NCBI GenBank assembly: GCA_944320465.1
Contig: CALUHO010000008.1
Coordinates: 1-64,000 of the forward strand
Direction of reading: 5' to 3'
DNA from: an uncultured Bacteroidales bacterium
GTDB taxonomy: Bacteria > Bacteroidota > Bacteroidia > Bacteroidales > P3
DNA length: 64,000 nt
The notes below the pieces were generated by a model, which did no database searches, was not told the origin of the DNA, and saw only the letters and a list, made by a program, of their open reading frames with translations. The translations under genes were made by a program, and so were the position numbers. Below, piece by piece: positions 36,240 through 44,306 of this stretch. Each line of letters starts with the position of its first letter. Position 1 is the first letter of the stretch.

Positions 36240-36746
36240 ATGAAAAAAACAGCCATTGTGTACGGCTCTTCTTCCGGTACCACCGAAGGGGTCGCCAAAC
36301 TGATTGCCGGCAAGCTCGGCATCCCTGCCAACTGCGTGTTCGATGTAAGCAAGTTCACAACACAGCAGGCCGAGGACTTTGAAGTACTGATTCTCGGGAC
36401 CTCCACCTGGGGCGACGGGGAACTTCAAGACGACTGGTACGACGGTATCAACACCCTCAAGTCGGCCAAACTCAGCGGTAAGCTGATTGCCTTGTTCGGC
36501 TGCGGCGATTCCAGTGCCTATTCAAGCACATTCTGCGACGGGATGGGGCAGATTTACGAAGACCTCCAAGGCAGCGGATGCAACTTCATCGGGGAAGTTT
36601 CCACGGACGGATACAGCTTTGACAGTTCCAGAGCCGTAGTGGATGGCAAATTCGTAGGCGCCGCCCTCGACGAGATGAACGAACCTGACCAAACCGATGC
36701 CCGCCTGCAAGCGTGGATCGATTCGTTCAAGGACAAGCTGCAATAG
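36240..36746 (+). CDS. fldA: Flavodoxin
   Basis: 168 residues from the ATG at 36240; an in-frame ATG at 36207 would add 11 residues without motif. Flavodoxin is a low-potential FMN electron carrier. The phosphate-binding loop YGSSSGTTEGVAKL (8-21) and the isoalloxazine loops (LGTSTWGDGELQDDW, FGCGDSSAYSSTFCDG) are clear. The long-chain type is indicated by the extra loop after GEVSTDGYSF. A DUF2023 gene follows 166 bp downstream on the same strand, a recurrent pairing. Confidence 0.95.
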   Translation: MKKTAIVYGSSSGTTEGVAKLIAGKLGIPANCVFDVSKFTTQQAEDFEVLILGTSTWGDGELQDDWYDGINTLKSAKLSGKLIALFGCGDSSAYSSTFCDGMGQIYEDLQGSGCNFIGEVSTDGYSFDSSRAVVDGKFVGAALDEMNEPDQTDARLQAWIDSFKDKLQ

Positions 36747-36912
36747 CCAGCTAACTCTTTGCTTTGCGGCCTGAAGCTCTTACCGCAAAGCGCGATGCCG
36801 GTCTCCGCTCCGGCCGGCATCGCCTCCTTGTCCGGTCAAGACGGACTCCCTTATCATCGCATCCGCCCCACAACAGGATCGATGCGCAGCAAGAACAAAA
36901 AACACACATGCG

Positions 36913-37281
36913 ATGGACACGAATACTGCCGTTTACAATTCAGAAATAAAAGTTTTCCTGAACCACGTCTATGAGTTCCAGAAAGGAGTCAGGCGCATGA
37001 TTCTTTATACCACGGCAAAAAAGAATTGCCCGTTCATGCTGCAAAGATTGGAAAGCCGCAATATAGACTACATAATCCAACCGGCAGGACCCAACAATAT
37101 CAACCTGTTCTTCGGGCGGAAAGAGTGCATCCAAGCCATCCGCTGCATCGTGACCCGCCCTCTCAACAAGCTCTCACCCGAAGAAGACTTCATCTTAGGC
37201 ACCATGTTAGGCTACGACCTCTGCGCCCAGTGCGAACGTTTCTGCAAGCGCAAAGCGGAACTAAGCCGCCAAAGTGCCTGA
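36913..37281 (+). CDS. DUF2023 family protein, flavodoxin-associated
   Basis: 122 residues. The N-terminal [19 protein letters not shown] and central [16 protein letters not shown] match the DUF2023 family, which is commonly encoded next to flavodoxin in anaerobes. The C-terminus contains [11 protein letters not shown] with three cysteines. No signal peptide; cytoplasmic. A role in flavodoxin reduction or partner choice is an inference from gene neighbourhood. Element B copy 2 begins 35 bp after its stop. Confidence 0.85.
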   Translation: MDTNTAVYNSEIKVFLNHVYEFQKGVRRMILYTTAKKNCPFMLQRLESRNIDYIIQPAGPNNINLFFGRKECIQAIRCIVTRPLNKLSPEEDFILGTMLGYDLCAQCERFCKRKAELSRQSA

Positions 37282-37315
37282 AGGCCGATGCCACTGCAAC
37301 GTCAAGGATTTCTCA

Positions 37316-37519
37316 GAAGCTGTTTAAATTTATTTGTTTAGGCCATCGGGAGGGGATTTCGAGGAATGGCGCCGCGTTTTTCAAAGGAGGATAGCCAAGC
37401 TATCTGACGTGAAAAACGCAAGCCAGACCCGAAATAGCCCCCGATGGGCAAACAAAATCCTGAAACCGCCCCTTGAAAATCCATTCTTTTCAGGATTGTA
37501 AAAAATTTTAAACAGCTTC
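37316..37519. mobile_element. Element B copy 2: 204-bp MITE with TCA duplication
   Basis: Inverted in orientation relative to copy 1 at 14112-14314. The termini GAAGCTGTTTAAA and TTTAAACAGCTTC are flanked by TCA (37313-37315 and 37520-37522). It lies inside the 3' end of the lipoprotein gene at 37338-38195 and supplies the C-terminal codons and stop of that frame. No transposase is encoded. Confidence 0.88.
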
Positions 37520-38195
37520 TCAAAACATCCTTGTCTATTTCGCCTTGCAAGAAACACGTCTGGAATCTTGGATTCCGGTAAATCCACTCCGCATTTTCCT
37601 CAACGCACAAAACGCTGCGTATCTGAACACCTGGCAGGAATACAGATCCGTTGATGCCGGCTGACAACGACCCTATATTCTCCACCCAGACATCCCGCAC
37701 ACGCCCCCGTTCATCAACTATTTGCATGGCCTTCAAGGGAACTCCACCTCCGCCCGGCAAAACCGTATCGAAAATGCGATCCACCGTCAATACTTCATAG
37801 TGTTCCGCACTTGCATACAACCGGACTTGCTCGCCCACCTCCTTCCCAAAATCAAAAAGCAGCCGTTCTTTGCCGGACTCCAATCGATACAATCTCTGCC
37901 CATCCTGACGGTACAGTCCCCTGAATCGGACATCAGAACATGCCTCATCAACTGCATAATACACTCTCTGCCATGTATGGCCGCCTACCACGGTGTCCCC
38001 ATCGACCCATTCCGTGCAAGGATTCGCATAATAGCAATCCGCCCCTTCCACAAAATTGCAACGGGACCAAGTCCGGTTTTCCGCCAGCAATTGCCCAGCC
38101 TTCCCCGTATTCCTTGCCGAATCATCCGGCTCGCAAGCCATTGCCGACAAGAGCACCAGCAGACATCCCAATCCAGTAACACTCCGCGTTTTCAT
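37338..38195 (-). CDS. Lipoprotein whose C-terminus comes from a MITE
   Basis: 285 residues from the ATG at 38195. The lipobox is LLSAMAC. The mature part resembles the neighbour at 38491-39231: GKAGQLLAENRTWSRC, WVDGDTVVGGHTWQRVY, LLFDFGKEVGEQVRLYAS, DTVLPGGGGVPLKAM and a final EWIYRNPRFQTCFLQGEIDKDVL. From that point the frame enters element B copy 2, and about 60 residues of element sequence (SCLKFFTILKRMDFQ and onward) replace the native end. Without the element, the frame would continue about 15 codons and stop near 37261, overlapping the convergent DUF2023 gene. The native fold is probably largely kept. Function unknown. Confidence 0.7.
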   Translation of the reverse strand: MKTRSVTGLGCLLVLLSAMACEPDDSARNTGKAGQLLAENRTWSRCNFVEGADCYYANPCTEWVDGDTVVGGHTWQRVYYAVDEACSDVRFRGLYRQDGQRLYRLESGKERLLFDFGKEVGEQVRLYASAEHYEVLTVDRIFDTVLPGGGGVPLKAMQIVDERGRVRDVWVENIGSLSAGINGSVFLPGVQIRSVLCVEENAEWIYRNPRFQTCFLQGEIDKDVLRSCLKFFTILKRMDFQGAVSGFCLPIGGYFGSGLRFSRQIAWLSSFEKRGAIPRNPLPMA

Positions 38196-38490
38196 CACTA
38201 CCAACATTTCTAAAAATCAAATAACCAATATCAAAACATCAACTTCCCACCTAAAACTTTATTCTATGCTTCCCTCTTCTAACAATACAACCGCCCCTAT
38301 CTCGCTTGCAAAGGCATCTCGACTTCCCAACTTATCATCCCCTATCCCTACTTGTTGTCTTAATGAATTCCTTCAAGACAGAAAAACCATTTTGAAACCA
38401 GATTGACATCATTCACGCCGCAAAGTAAAAGCTACTGTCTGACAATCAGGATTCAAAGACCCCGTTGCATACCGGTATGTGTACCATTCT

Positions 38491-39231
38491 TCAATTGAAT
38501 AGAACATCTTCAGGGACATCCTCGAAATCATCGATATAACACGTTCCAAAAGCCGGATTCTGATAAAGCCATTCATCCTCTGTTTCGCAACACAGGACAA
38601 ACTCCATACCAGGCCAACCCGTAGCCGTATACTTAAGATCCAACCCTGCCGTCATTGAACCAATCCCCTCCACCCATGTATCATGCATCTGTATCGCGTC
38701 TTCCCATATCCCCACAGAACCGCGCAGCAGGAGAACATCCATCGCCCGCTGCAAGCGGCCATTGCCCCCTGGAAGCACCGTATCATACACATCCAGCACC
38801 ACCACCTCAGATCGAGTCCAGCCAAGAAACAATGTATCGCCCGCCTTTTTCCCGAAATCAAAAATAAGTTTCGGCATTTTCACATCCCCCAGCCCGTTGA
38901 CAAACCTCCCATACAACTTGTCCCCTTCCTGACGTAAAAGGCAATCAAAAACCACATGAGATGTATCCCCACTTTCCGCTCGGAAACTTTTCTTCCATAT
39001 CAGATCTTCCACCACCGTATCCCCCCCTATCCATCGCCGGGTCGGTTCTGCACATTCCAACATCGACGGCGTTGAGTAAGCCCGATAAACATAGAGTCCA
39101 CTCCAAACTTTCCCATCCTCCAGCAAATTCCCCGCCCGTCCATACAATGGTTCTTCTTCCGGCTTGCAAGAAGCCACCAACATGGCTACTCCCACCAGGA
39201 GCATTCCGCATAAACTATCTCGTGTTTTCAT
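38491..39231 (-). CDS. Lipoprotein, paralogue of the 37.3-38.2 kb gene
   Basis: 246 residues. The lipobox is LVASC. The mature part repeats the pattern of its neighbour: GRAGNLLEDGKVWSG, WIGGDTVVEDLIWKKSF, LIFDFGKKAGDTLFLG, VYDTVLPGGNGRLQRAMDV, WVEGIGSMTAGLDL and EWLYQNPAFGTCYIDD. This marks a tandem duplication of an envelope lipoprotein family. Its natural end (FEDVPEDVLFN) shows where the neighbour was altered by element B. No catalytic motif is seen, and the function is unknown. 38196-38490 holds no convincing gene; a 46-codon plus-strand frame there has no support. Confidence 0.75.
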   Translation of the reverse strand: MKTRDSLCGMLLVGVAMLVASCKPEEEPLYGRAGNLLEDGKVWSGLYVYRAYSTPSMLECAEPTRRWIGGDTVVEDLIWKKSFRAESGDTSHVVFDCLLRQEGDKLYGRFVNGLGDVKMPKLIFDFGKKAGDTLFLGWTRSEVVVLDVYDTVLPGGNGRLQRAMDVLLLRGSVGIWEDAIQMHDTWVEGIGSMTAGLDLKYTATGWPGMEFVLCCETEDEWLYQNPAFGTCYIDDFEDVPEDVLFN

Positions 39232-39394
39232 GACTTCTCTGTTTTTTTTACTTCATATCGTGTACACAAGAAATATTCACCCCTTGCAATACTACTAAAT
39301 AAAATAGCAACTCCTTTAAACAAGAATCCCTCCTCGCAACACAAAGTCCGACTTGCATTGCGTGCAGGATAACGTAAGCCGGACATGCCCGATA

Positions 39395-40024
39395 TCAATT
39401 ACCCGAAGACAGCCATTCCGCCATAGCCGACTCCGCCTCCTCTCGCGTCTTTACTATCATGGTCTCTAAATCGATTCTGGAGTCAGAAGGAATCTTTGGC
39501 ACTATAAAAGCCAAAAAGCCTGACTTCACCGGATCATACTCCACCAATGCCGGCCGTATGAAGCACGAATCCTCATAGGCCACAACCAACAGGGAATAGG
39601 AAAAACCTTCGCCTCTCAGCCATGAAACATACCGAGGATAATCCCATGTCTCCTTCATGGCCACAGCAAGGATAGTGGAGTCCGCCCAAGTTATCCTCCT
39701 CAATATGTTCTCACTGCTGTCCGAACCCATCCCCGATACGGTATCCCGATAACACAGGTGGTCCTGTAATGCCTGCTGGTCATTGATAATGGTTACAGAA
39801 GATGACTCAAAAAAACGCCAGGCAGAATCAATATAAGAAGGAAACGCACTTAAATTCCACCCATATCCGAACGTTTCTCGATAGTCCATCAAAGAAAAAG
39901 CACTCATATCACCATTGATGAATGGCCCTCCTTCTTCCTCCGGTCCACAGCTCGATAAGCAAAACAGATGGAACGCCATACAAAATCCAAATAGAAATTT
40001 TCTAATAAAACAAAAAGTTTTCAT
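39395..40024 (-). CDS. Lipoprotein, function unknown
   Basis: 209 residues from the ATG at 40024, chosen because it begins a signal peptide (MKTFCFIRKFLFGFCMAFHL) with the lipobox CLSSC. The mature protein has DSAWRFFESSSVTIINDQQALQDH, ITWADSTILAVAMKETWDYP, and a C-terminal MIVKTREEAESAMAEWL. No family is recognised. It is third in a same-strand series of small lipoproteins and is not clearly homologous to the other two. It lies 77 bp downstream of a possible 26-residue secreted peptide frame. Confidence 0.65.
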   Translation of the reverse strand: MKTFCFIRKFLFGFCMAFHLFCLSSCGPEEEGGPFINGDMSAFSLMDYRETFGYGWNLSAFPSYIDSAWRFFESSSVTIINDQQALQDHLCYRDTVSGMGSDSSENILRRITWADSTILAVAMKETWDYPRYVSWLRGEGFSYSLLVVAYEDSCFIRPALVEYDPVKSGFLAFIVPKIPSDSRIDLETMIVKTREEAESAMAEWLSSGN

Positions 40025-40101
40025 ACTAAAATGTTTTAAATGAATTCCAAAAGAATCCAGACATACTAATCTTACAAATCCATACATACGCACAGTGAAC
40101 G

Positions 40102-40182
40102 CTAATTTCTAATCACCCGAAAACTAAGACTCGTTCCCAATACAAGCGACAATACAGCCACGAACAATGATTTTGTTTTCAT
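40102..40182 (-). CDS. Possible 26-residue secreted peptide
   Basis: The frame starts at the ATG 40182 and stops at TAG 40102-40104. The product begins MKTKSLFVAVLSLVLGTSLS: a Lys-rich n-region and a 14-residue hydrophobic core like a bare signal peptide, then FRVIRN. It lies just upstream of the lipoprotein at 40024 and near the kinase/LytTR genes, where a signalling peptide would make sense, but a frame this short can arise by chance. No ribosome site is obvious. Confidence 0.25.
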   Translation of the reverse strand: MKTKSLFVAVLSLVLGTSLSFRVIRN

Positions 40183-40401
40183 GTCTTTAAGTTTTATGTT
40201 ATTAATGAATACTTCTTCCGATATGCTTCCTTTTTGGTTAACCCCCTTTACATATTGATGGGGCAAAGCTAAGTAAAATGCACATCATACGCAAGCAAAA
40301 TATTATGCAACAAATTTATTTTCAATAAAAAAAGCAAACGAATCTTCAAGTCATTTTCACATCTAAAATTCATACCGAAAATACATTACAGAATATTCCA
40401 T

Positions 40402-40438
40402 GGTTGTATTTTGGTTATAATTTGGTTGTAATTTGGTT
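40402..40438 (+). promoter_or_regulatory. Four GGTT motifs at exact 11-bp spacing
   Basis: GGTT starts at 40402, 40413, 40424 and 40435, within the A/T-rich run TGGTTGTATTTTGGTTATAA continuing TTTGGTTGTAATTTGGTT. Phased direct repeats of this sort bind regulators on one DNA face, and LytTR proteins read GTT-containing direct repeats. It lies 142 bp upstream of the cysteine lipoprotein at 40580, and the divergent LytTR gene ends the same island (42187-42954). The rest of the 40183-40579 gap shows no gene. Confidence 0.55.
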
Positions 40439-40499
40439 AAGATTCTTACAGATTTTCCCATATCATAGTTTTTTCTATGAAATTTGCATTCAGTTTTAA

Positions 40500-40525
40500 C
40501 CCGAATCGGTCCTTAGACTTTGGGC
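40500..40525 (+). repeat. Solo element A end
   Basis: CCCGAATCGGTCCTTAGAC plus CTTTGGG is the right end of element A in inverted form, with substitutions. It has the same layout as the solo end at 111-136, without the rest of the element. Confidence 0.65.
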
Positions 40526-40579
40526 TTAACATCCATAATTGCCAAACAATACCTCAAAGCAACATAAAAACACATACCC

Positions 40580-41104
40580 ATGAAAAGACATCCAAACCCG
40601 ACCCGCATCATTGCCGCGGGTCTCCTTTGCGCATTTATAGGATGCAGCAAAGAAAATCCCGTATCAAGCCCGACAGGCAACAAAGAGGAAGTAATTTCCA
40701 CAGCCACTATCCTCAAAACGGCCAAAGGAAGCCCCACTATCGGACTACAGACCCGAATTGGCCATAAAAAGGGTGTGTGTGATGGAAGTTGTACTTCGGC
40801 AATCAATACACATATGGACTGTGCTGGAACAGGAAGCGAGTGCAATCTTGTCGGGAACATCGAGCTTGAACCCCCACTCGGCAAAGGCACCACAGAAACC
40901 CCCACATTCAATGCCCGTTGCCGCTATCCGGAAGATTTTTCCGACTACGAATCCTTAGCCATGCCGGCACGCTCTTTTTATATGGAAGAGACCAAACAAT
41001 GGCTCAATATCCCACAACAAATACTGGAAAGGGACCCTCAAACGTATTGTTTCTTGATAAAAAACATTACTTTTACCGGAAAGGCCGCGTATTCTAATTT
41101 GTAA
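40580..41104 (+). CDS. Small cysteine-bearing lipoprotein
   Basis: 174 residues. The signal peptide ends at lipobox AFIGC (Cys22). The mature region has four closely spaced cysteines (C67, C71, C81, C88) in GVCDGSCTSAINTHMDCAGT, suggesting disulfides or a metal site. A C-terminal part has ARSFYMEETKQWLNIPQQIL. No family is recognised. The kinase-like gene starts 4 bp after its stop, so the two are almost certainly cotranscribed and may form a sensor pair. Phased GGTT repeats lie upstream. Confidence 0.7.
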   Translation: MKRHPNPTRIIAAGLLCAFIGCSKENPVSSPTGNKEEVISTATILKTAKGSPTIGLQTRIGHKKGVCDGSCTSAINTHMDCAGTGSECNLVGNIELEPPLGKGTTETPTFNARCRYPEDFSDYESLAMPARSFYMEETKQWLNIPQQILERDPQTYCFLIKNITFTGKAAYSNL

Positions 41105-41108
41105 GAAC

Positions 41109-42200
41109 ATGCAAAAGACAGTCCATCTTACACAAGACCCATCAGCCAGCATCATAAAAAATTGGGCAAAGAAACACCAATCCACCCTTTTATTGACCAT
41201 TGCCCAAATTATAGGATGGACTGTTTTCTATACCGTATGGCGCCTTGTATTCTATTGGAGAACATTTACAACCATACAACAAGAAAATGTTTCGTTTTTC
41301 ATTATTTTCATTGGCACTTACCTATTTTATTTCATGGGATTCAAATGTCTCTATCAAAGGAAATGGTTCTATTTTATCTTATTCTCTCTTACCATTTGGA
41401 TTACAGCCACTTTAGCGGAATACTTTTACCTAATCCCAACGCTCATAAGCCATACGCACCCACTAAATCCCGCCACAGCAGAAGATTCCTATTCATACGT
41501 GCGTCGAAATACTCTTACTGGAATCGCCATACGCGATGCCGTCATCTTCTCCCTTGCCGGATTCTCTGTCCTCTACCACGATGCCTACCGTTTCAGGAAA
41601 TTGCAGAAACAGGAATTAAAACACATGGAAGAGATGCAATCCCTCCAGTTCCAGACAAACCAATACATGCAACACGAACATTTTGCAGAAAACCTGCTGG
41701 AATTCTTTTCCGACAACATGCACGACGGGCAGCTCAAAAAAAGCTTTGAAAACGCATTGAGCCTGTATCAGTACAGCATCATCCACACCTCCATCTCAAC
41801 AATTCCAGCCCGAGAAGAAGTGGATTTTTCAGAAAGGCTATGCCTGTACTACTGCGAAAAATATCCCGGGCTGGACATCAACTTCCGCATCACCGGAGAA
41901 AAACCCTCTTATCCCATCCTGACCTTGGTGACCGAACCCATCATCTGCAACATGTTCAAACACGGCATCACCACCAAAGACGGCAAGATGGGCATCCTTT
42001 TTGATTTCAACGATCCTGCCGTATTCAAGTTGACATGCAGCAACAAAGTCCGTCCCAACGCTTCTTTCTTCAATAACCCGCAATCGAGGGGGCTCAAACT
42101 GCTTTCCGCACGCCTGAAGAACTATTACGGAGACAGAGCCAAGCTCGATTTCAACGTCCATGAGCAGACGGTGACGGTCTCGCTCGTCATCCTTGTATAA
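41109..42200 (+). CDS. Divergent LytS-type sensor histidine kinase
   Basis: 363 residues. Four membrane helices are visible (about 25-50, 62-80, 86-110, 138-157), followed by a coiled-coil linker (RKLQKQELKHMEEMQSLQFQ). The dimerisation site is QHEHFAENLLEFF (188-200); the usual PHFLFNxLN motif keeps only its His191-Phe192. The ATP domain retains an N-box EPIICNMFKHGI (276-287; N281, K284, H285, G286) and a G-box SRGLKLLSARLKNYYG. It may still phosphorylate, but it is clearly far from typical. It is coupled to the lipoprotein upstream, and its 3' end overlaps the convergent LytTR gene by 14 bp. Confidence 0.75.
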   Translation: MQKTVHLTQDPSASIIKNWAKKHQSTLLLTIAQIIGWTVFYTVWRLVFYWRTFTTIQQENVSFFIIFIGTYLFYFMGFKCLYQRKWFYFILFSLTIWITATLAEYFYLIPTLISHTHPLNPATAEDSYSYVRRNTLTGIAIRDAVIFSLAGFSVLYHDAYRFRKLQKQELKHMEEMQSLQFQTNQYMQHEHFAENLLEFFSDNMHDGQLKKSFENALSLYQYSIIHTSISTIPAREEVDFSERLCLYYCEKYPGLDINFRITGEKPSYPILTLVTEPIICNMFKHGITTKDGKMGILFDFNDPAVFKLTCSNKVRPNASFFNNPQSRGLKLLSARLKNYYGDRAKLDFNVHEQTVTVSLVILV

Positions 42201-42954
42201 GCGCCGGCATCTTGTCCATGAGAATAAAAGGGATTTTCATTTTCAACTTCAAGTTAGAATATCTTTTCTGTGCCGGAACCAGATAATCGCCTTCTATTCT
42301 GACATTCTTCTTATTGACAATCCCTCGCCGCGGAATGAAAAGGAATACGCCCGGCTTGATAGATTCCAGATACTCAAAGCATTCTTTCAAGGCAAGGGAA
42401 AACTTATAATGCACCCGAGGCGTGGAATTCAAATAAATATGCAAGGCCCGAGGCGTGCGTTTCATCTCGATCATGATAATATCCGTACAGGACACCATCC
42501 GTTGCCGTGTATGTTCCTTGTCCTCGTAACAAAAGAACCAAGCCGGTTCCGGCAAGACAATCCCGCCCAGTTCCAAATCTTGGACAAAGGAGTCTTCTAT
42601 CCAGCCCAGCATTTCCGGTGTGAGCGGTTTGGGATGCATCCCGAGAACATGCGGAATCTCTCTCATTGCCGCATAGCCCGAGAACATGCGGTTGCCATGC
42701 CCTGAAACAAACGCAATACGAAGTTCCTTCGGGGCTTTGCGCAACAAATCGTACGCCAGCCCTTCCTCTGGAAATTCTATATCGGCCACCATCAAAGCCA
42801 CCTTGTTCTTCCTGACAAAATCGATGGCATCGCCCAAACGTTCAAACGCACCAACTAACCGAAACAGCCTTGATCCCTTAAAGATCTCAGCCATCAGATG
42901 CAAAGCAGACGAATCGTCATCGACAATAATACATGGATAAACTGCTTGTTTCAT
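42187..42954 (-). CDS. LytTR-family response regulator, divergent
   Basis: 255 residues. The receiver domain has acidic pair D12-D13, phospho-acceptor D58 (VALMVADIEFPEEG) and the conserved Lys109 (MHPKP). The C-terminal half (about 150-250) matches a LytTR DNA-binding domain: HTRQRMVSCTDIIMIEMKRT, LHIYLNSTPRVHYKFSLALKECFEYLE and FLFIPRRGIVNKKNVRIEGDYLV. The natural partner is the LytS-like kinase encoded on the opposite strand (3' ends overlap by 14 bp). Likely targets include the lipoprotein operon with phased GGTT repeats at 40402-40438. Confidence 0.85.
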   Translation of the reverse strand: MKQAVYPCIIVDDDSSALHLMAEIFKGSRLFRLVGAFERLGDAIDFVRKNKVALMVADIEFPEEGLAYDLLRKAPKELRIAFVSGHGNRMFSGYAAMREIPHVLGMHPKPLTPEMLGWIEDSFVQDLELGGIVLPEPAWFFCYEDKEHTRQRMVSCTDIIMIEMKRTPRALHIYLNSTPRVHYKFSLALKECFEYLESIKPGVFLFIPRRGIVNKKNVRIEGDYLVPAQKRYSNLKLKMKIPFILMDKMPALIQG

Positions 42955-43016
42955 TTTTCCACCATCTGAAAGGCGAAGATACTATTTTTTCAGGTACCAC
43001 CACGGCAATGCCCTCT

Positions 43017-44276
43017 CTAAAACGAGGGGGCAGAGTCAACCAGCAAGTCCAAGGCGGCTTCAAGCCAGATATCGATATCCAAAGGATAATCCTGGTCTAT
43101 GTTGTAGGCATCGGCCCGTTCATGCCCCAAACGAACCACAACGGCATCCAAAGCCGGTATCACAAAGATGTACTGTCCCAAGATACCTCGGAAATACGTC
43201 ACGTCAAGCCCTTTGTAGTCCAGCATCCAGAACTGGTAGCCGTACATGGTGCAAGGCACTTCCCTCCCGTCCTCTAAACGCGCCTTCAAATAGGTTGCCG
43301 GCGTGGTCGCCTCGGCAATGTAGGCCGAATCCACCACCCGAACTCGCGTTGCAGTCACATGACCGCCTTGCGGATACCAATAACCATGCTGCAGAACCAA
43401 TTGCCCCAATCGGGCAAAATCCCGGGCATTGGAATTGAAGCAGCAATAGGCTTTCTCCATGCCACCCTCATGGTCCAAGCTCCAAAGTGCGTCCTCCTCA
43501 GCCTGTATCGGGGTCCAGATTTTCTCCGAGGCATAATCCGCAATATCCTTGCCAGTGGCTTTCTTGAGGACGAAAGCCAGAATCTGGGTCACGCCGCTCT
43601 GGTAGTTGAAATAGATGCCCGGTTTCTCAATCAAGACCTCCCGCTGCGCCAAGCCCCAGAGGTCTTTGCCGTAATAAGCTTCGGTCGTCGTGGAGAAAAG
43701 CGAGGAAGAACTCTCATCCCATTCGACCCCGGCACTCATCGTCAACAAATCCCGTACCGTCAAGGTGTCCCCCTCGAACGCGCCCCATTCCGGCAAAAAA
43801 TCGCCCACGGGCTGATCCACGCTCCGGATATAGCCGTCCTGAATAGCGCAGCCTACCAAAAGCGAAACTATGCTCTTTGCCATCGAAAAAGAATTGCTAT
43901 GCGATGTATCGCTATAGTCCTCCCAGTACTGCTCGGCCCAGACTTGGCCATTTTTCAAGACCACGAAAGCCACCGTGCCGTAACGGGCAAAATCCTCCTC
44001 GAATCGAGGCGCAACCTTACGCTCGTTCACGCCCGGCGCATACGGCAGCGGCGCAGGGTCGCCCGCCTTCACCACGCGGTTCTCGAAAATAGGATACTGA
44101 TCTATCTTGGGCAGCTGATGCACCAGTGCCTGACGGACGTAGTAATGACCCGGCCAGAACAAAACCGCCAATGCTGCCAACACCAACAGCAGCAGGAATC
44201 TACAAAACAATTTTTTCAAGGCAAATATTTTTACACTCTCCAAAACCTCACTCCTGACAGAAGCCGGAAAAACCAT
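43017..44276 (-). CDS. Serine hydrolase (class C beta-lactamase-like), membrane-anchored
   Basis: 419 residues. A single N-terminal membrane anchor (FLLLLVLAALAVLFWPG, about 27-43) precedes a beta-lactamase-type domain. The SxxK nucleophile motif is SMAK (131-134, in NSFSMAKSIVSLLVGCA). The second motif is YQS in FNYQSGVTQILAFVL, where YxN is typical, so the third-residue change is notable. It may be an esterase or peptidase rather than a beta-lactamase. It follows era by 30 bp on the same strand and is probably cotranscribed with it. Confidence 0.85.
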   Translation of the reverse strand: MVFPASVRSEVLESVKIFALKKLFCRFLLLLVLAALAVLFWPGHYYVRQALVHQLPKIDQYPIFENRVVKAGDPAPLPYAPGVNERKVAPRFEEDFARYGTVAFVVLKNGQVWAEQYWEDYSDTSHSNSFSMAKSIVSLLVGCAIQDGYIRSVDQPVGDFLPEWGAFEGDTLTVRDLLTMSAGVEWDESSSSLFSTTTEAYYGKDLWGLAQREVLIEKPGIYFNYQSGVTQILAFVLKKATGKDIADYASEKIWTPIQAEEDALWSLDHEGGMEKAYCCFNSNARDFARLGQLVLQHGYWYPQGGHVTATRVRVVDSAYIAEATTPATYLKARLEDGREVPCTMYGYQFWMLDYKGLDVTYFRGILGQYIFVIPALDAVVVRLGHERADAYNIDQDYPLDIDIWLEAALDLLVDSAPSF

Positions 44277-44306
44277 TTTCTGCCCGGCACAACTTACAGG
44301 CCAGAA

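Noticed and set aside
38266..38406. 46-codon plus-strand frame between the two lipoprotein paralogues
   Set aside because: Low-complexity composition and no support; may be decayed sequence.
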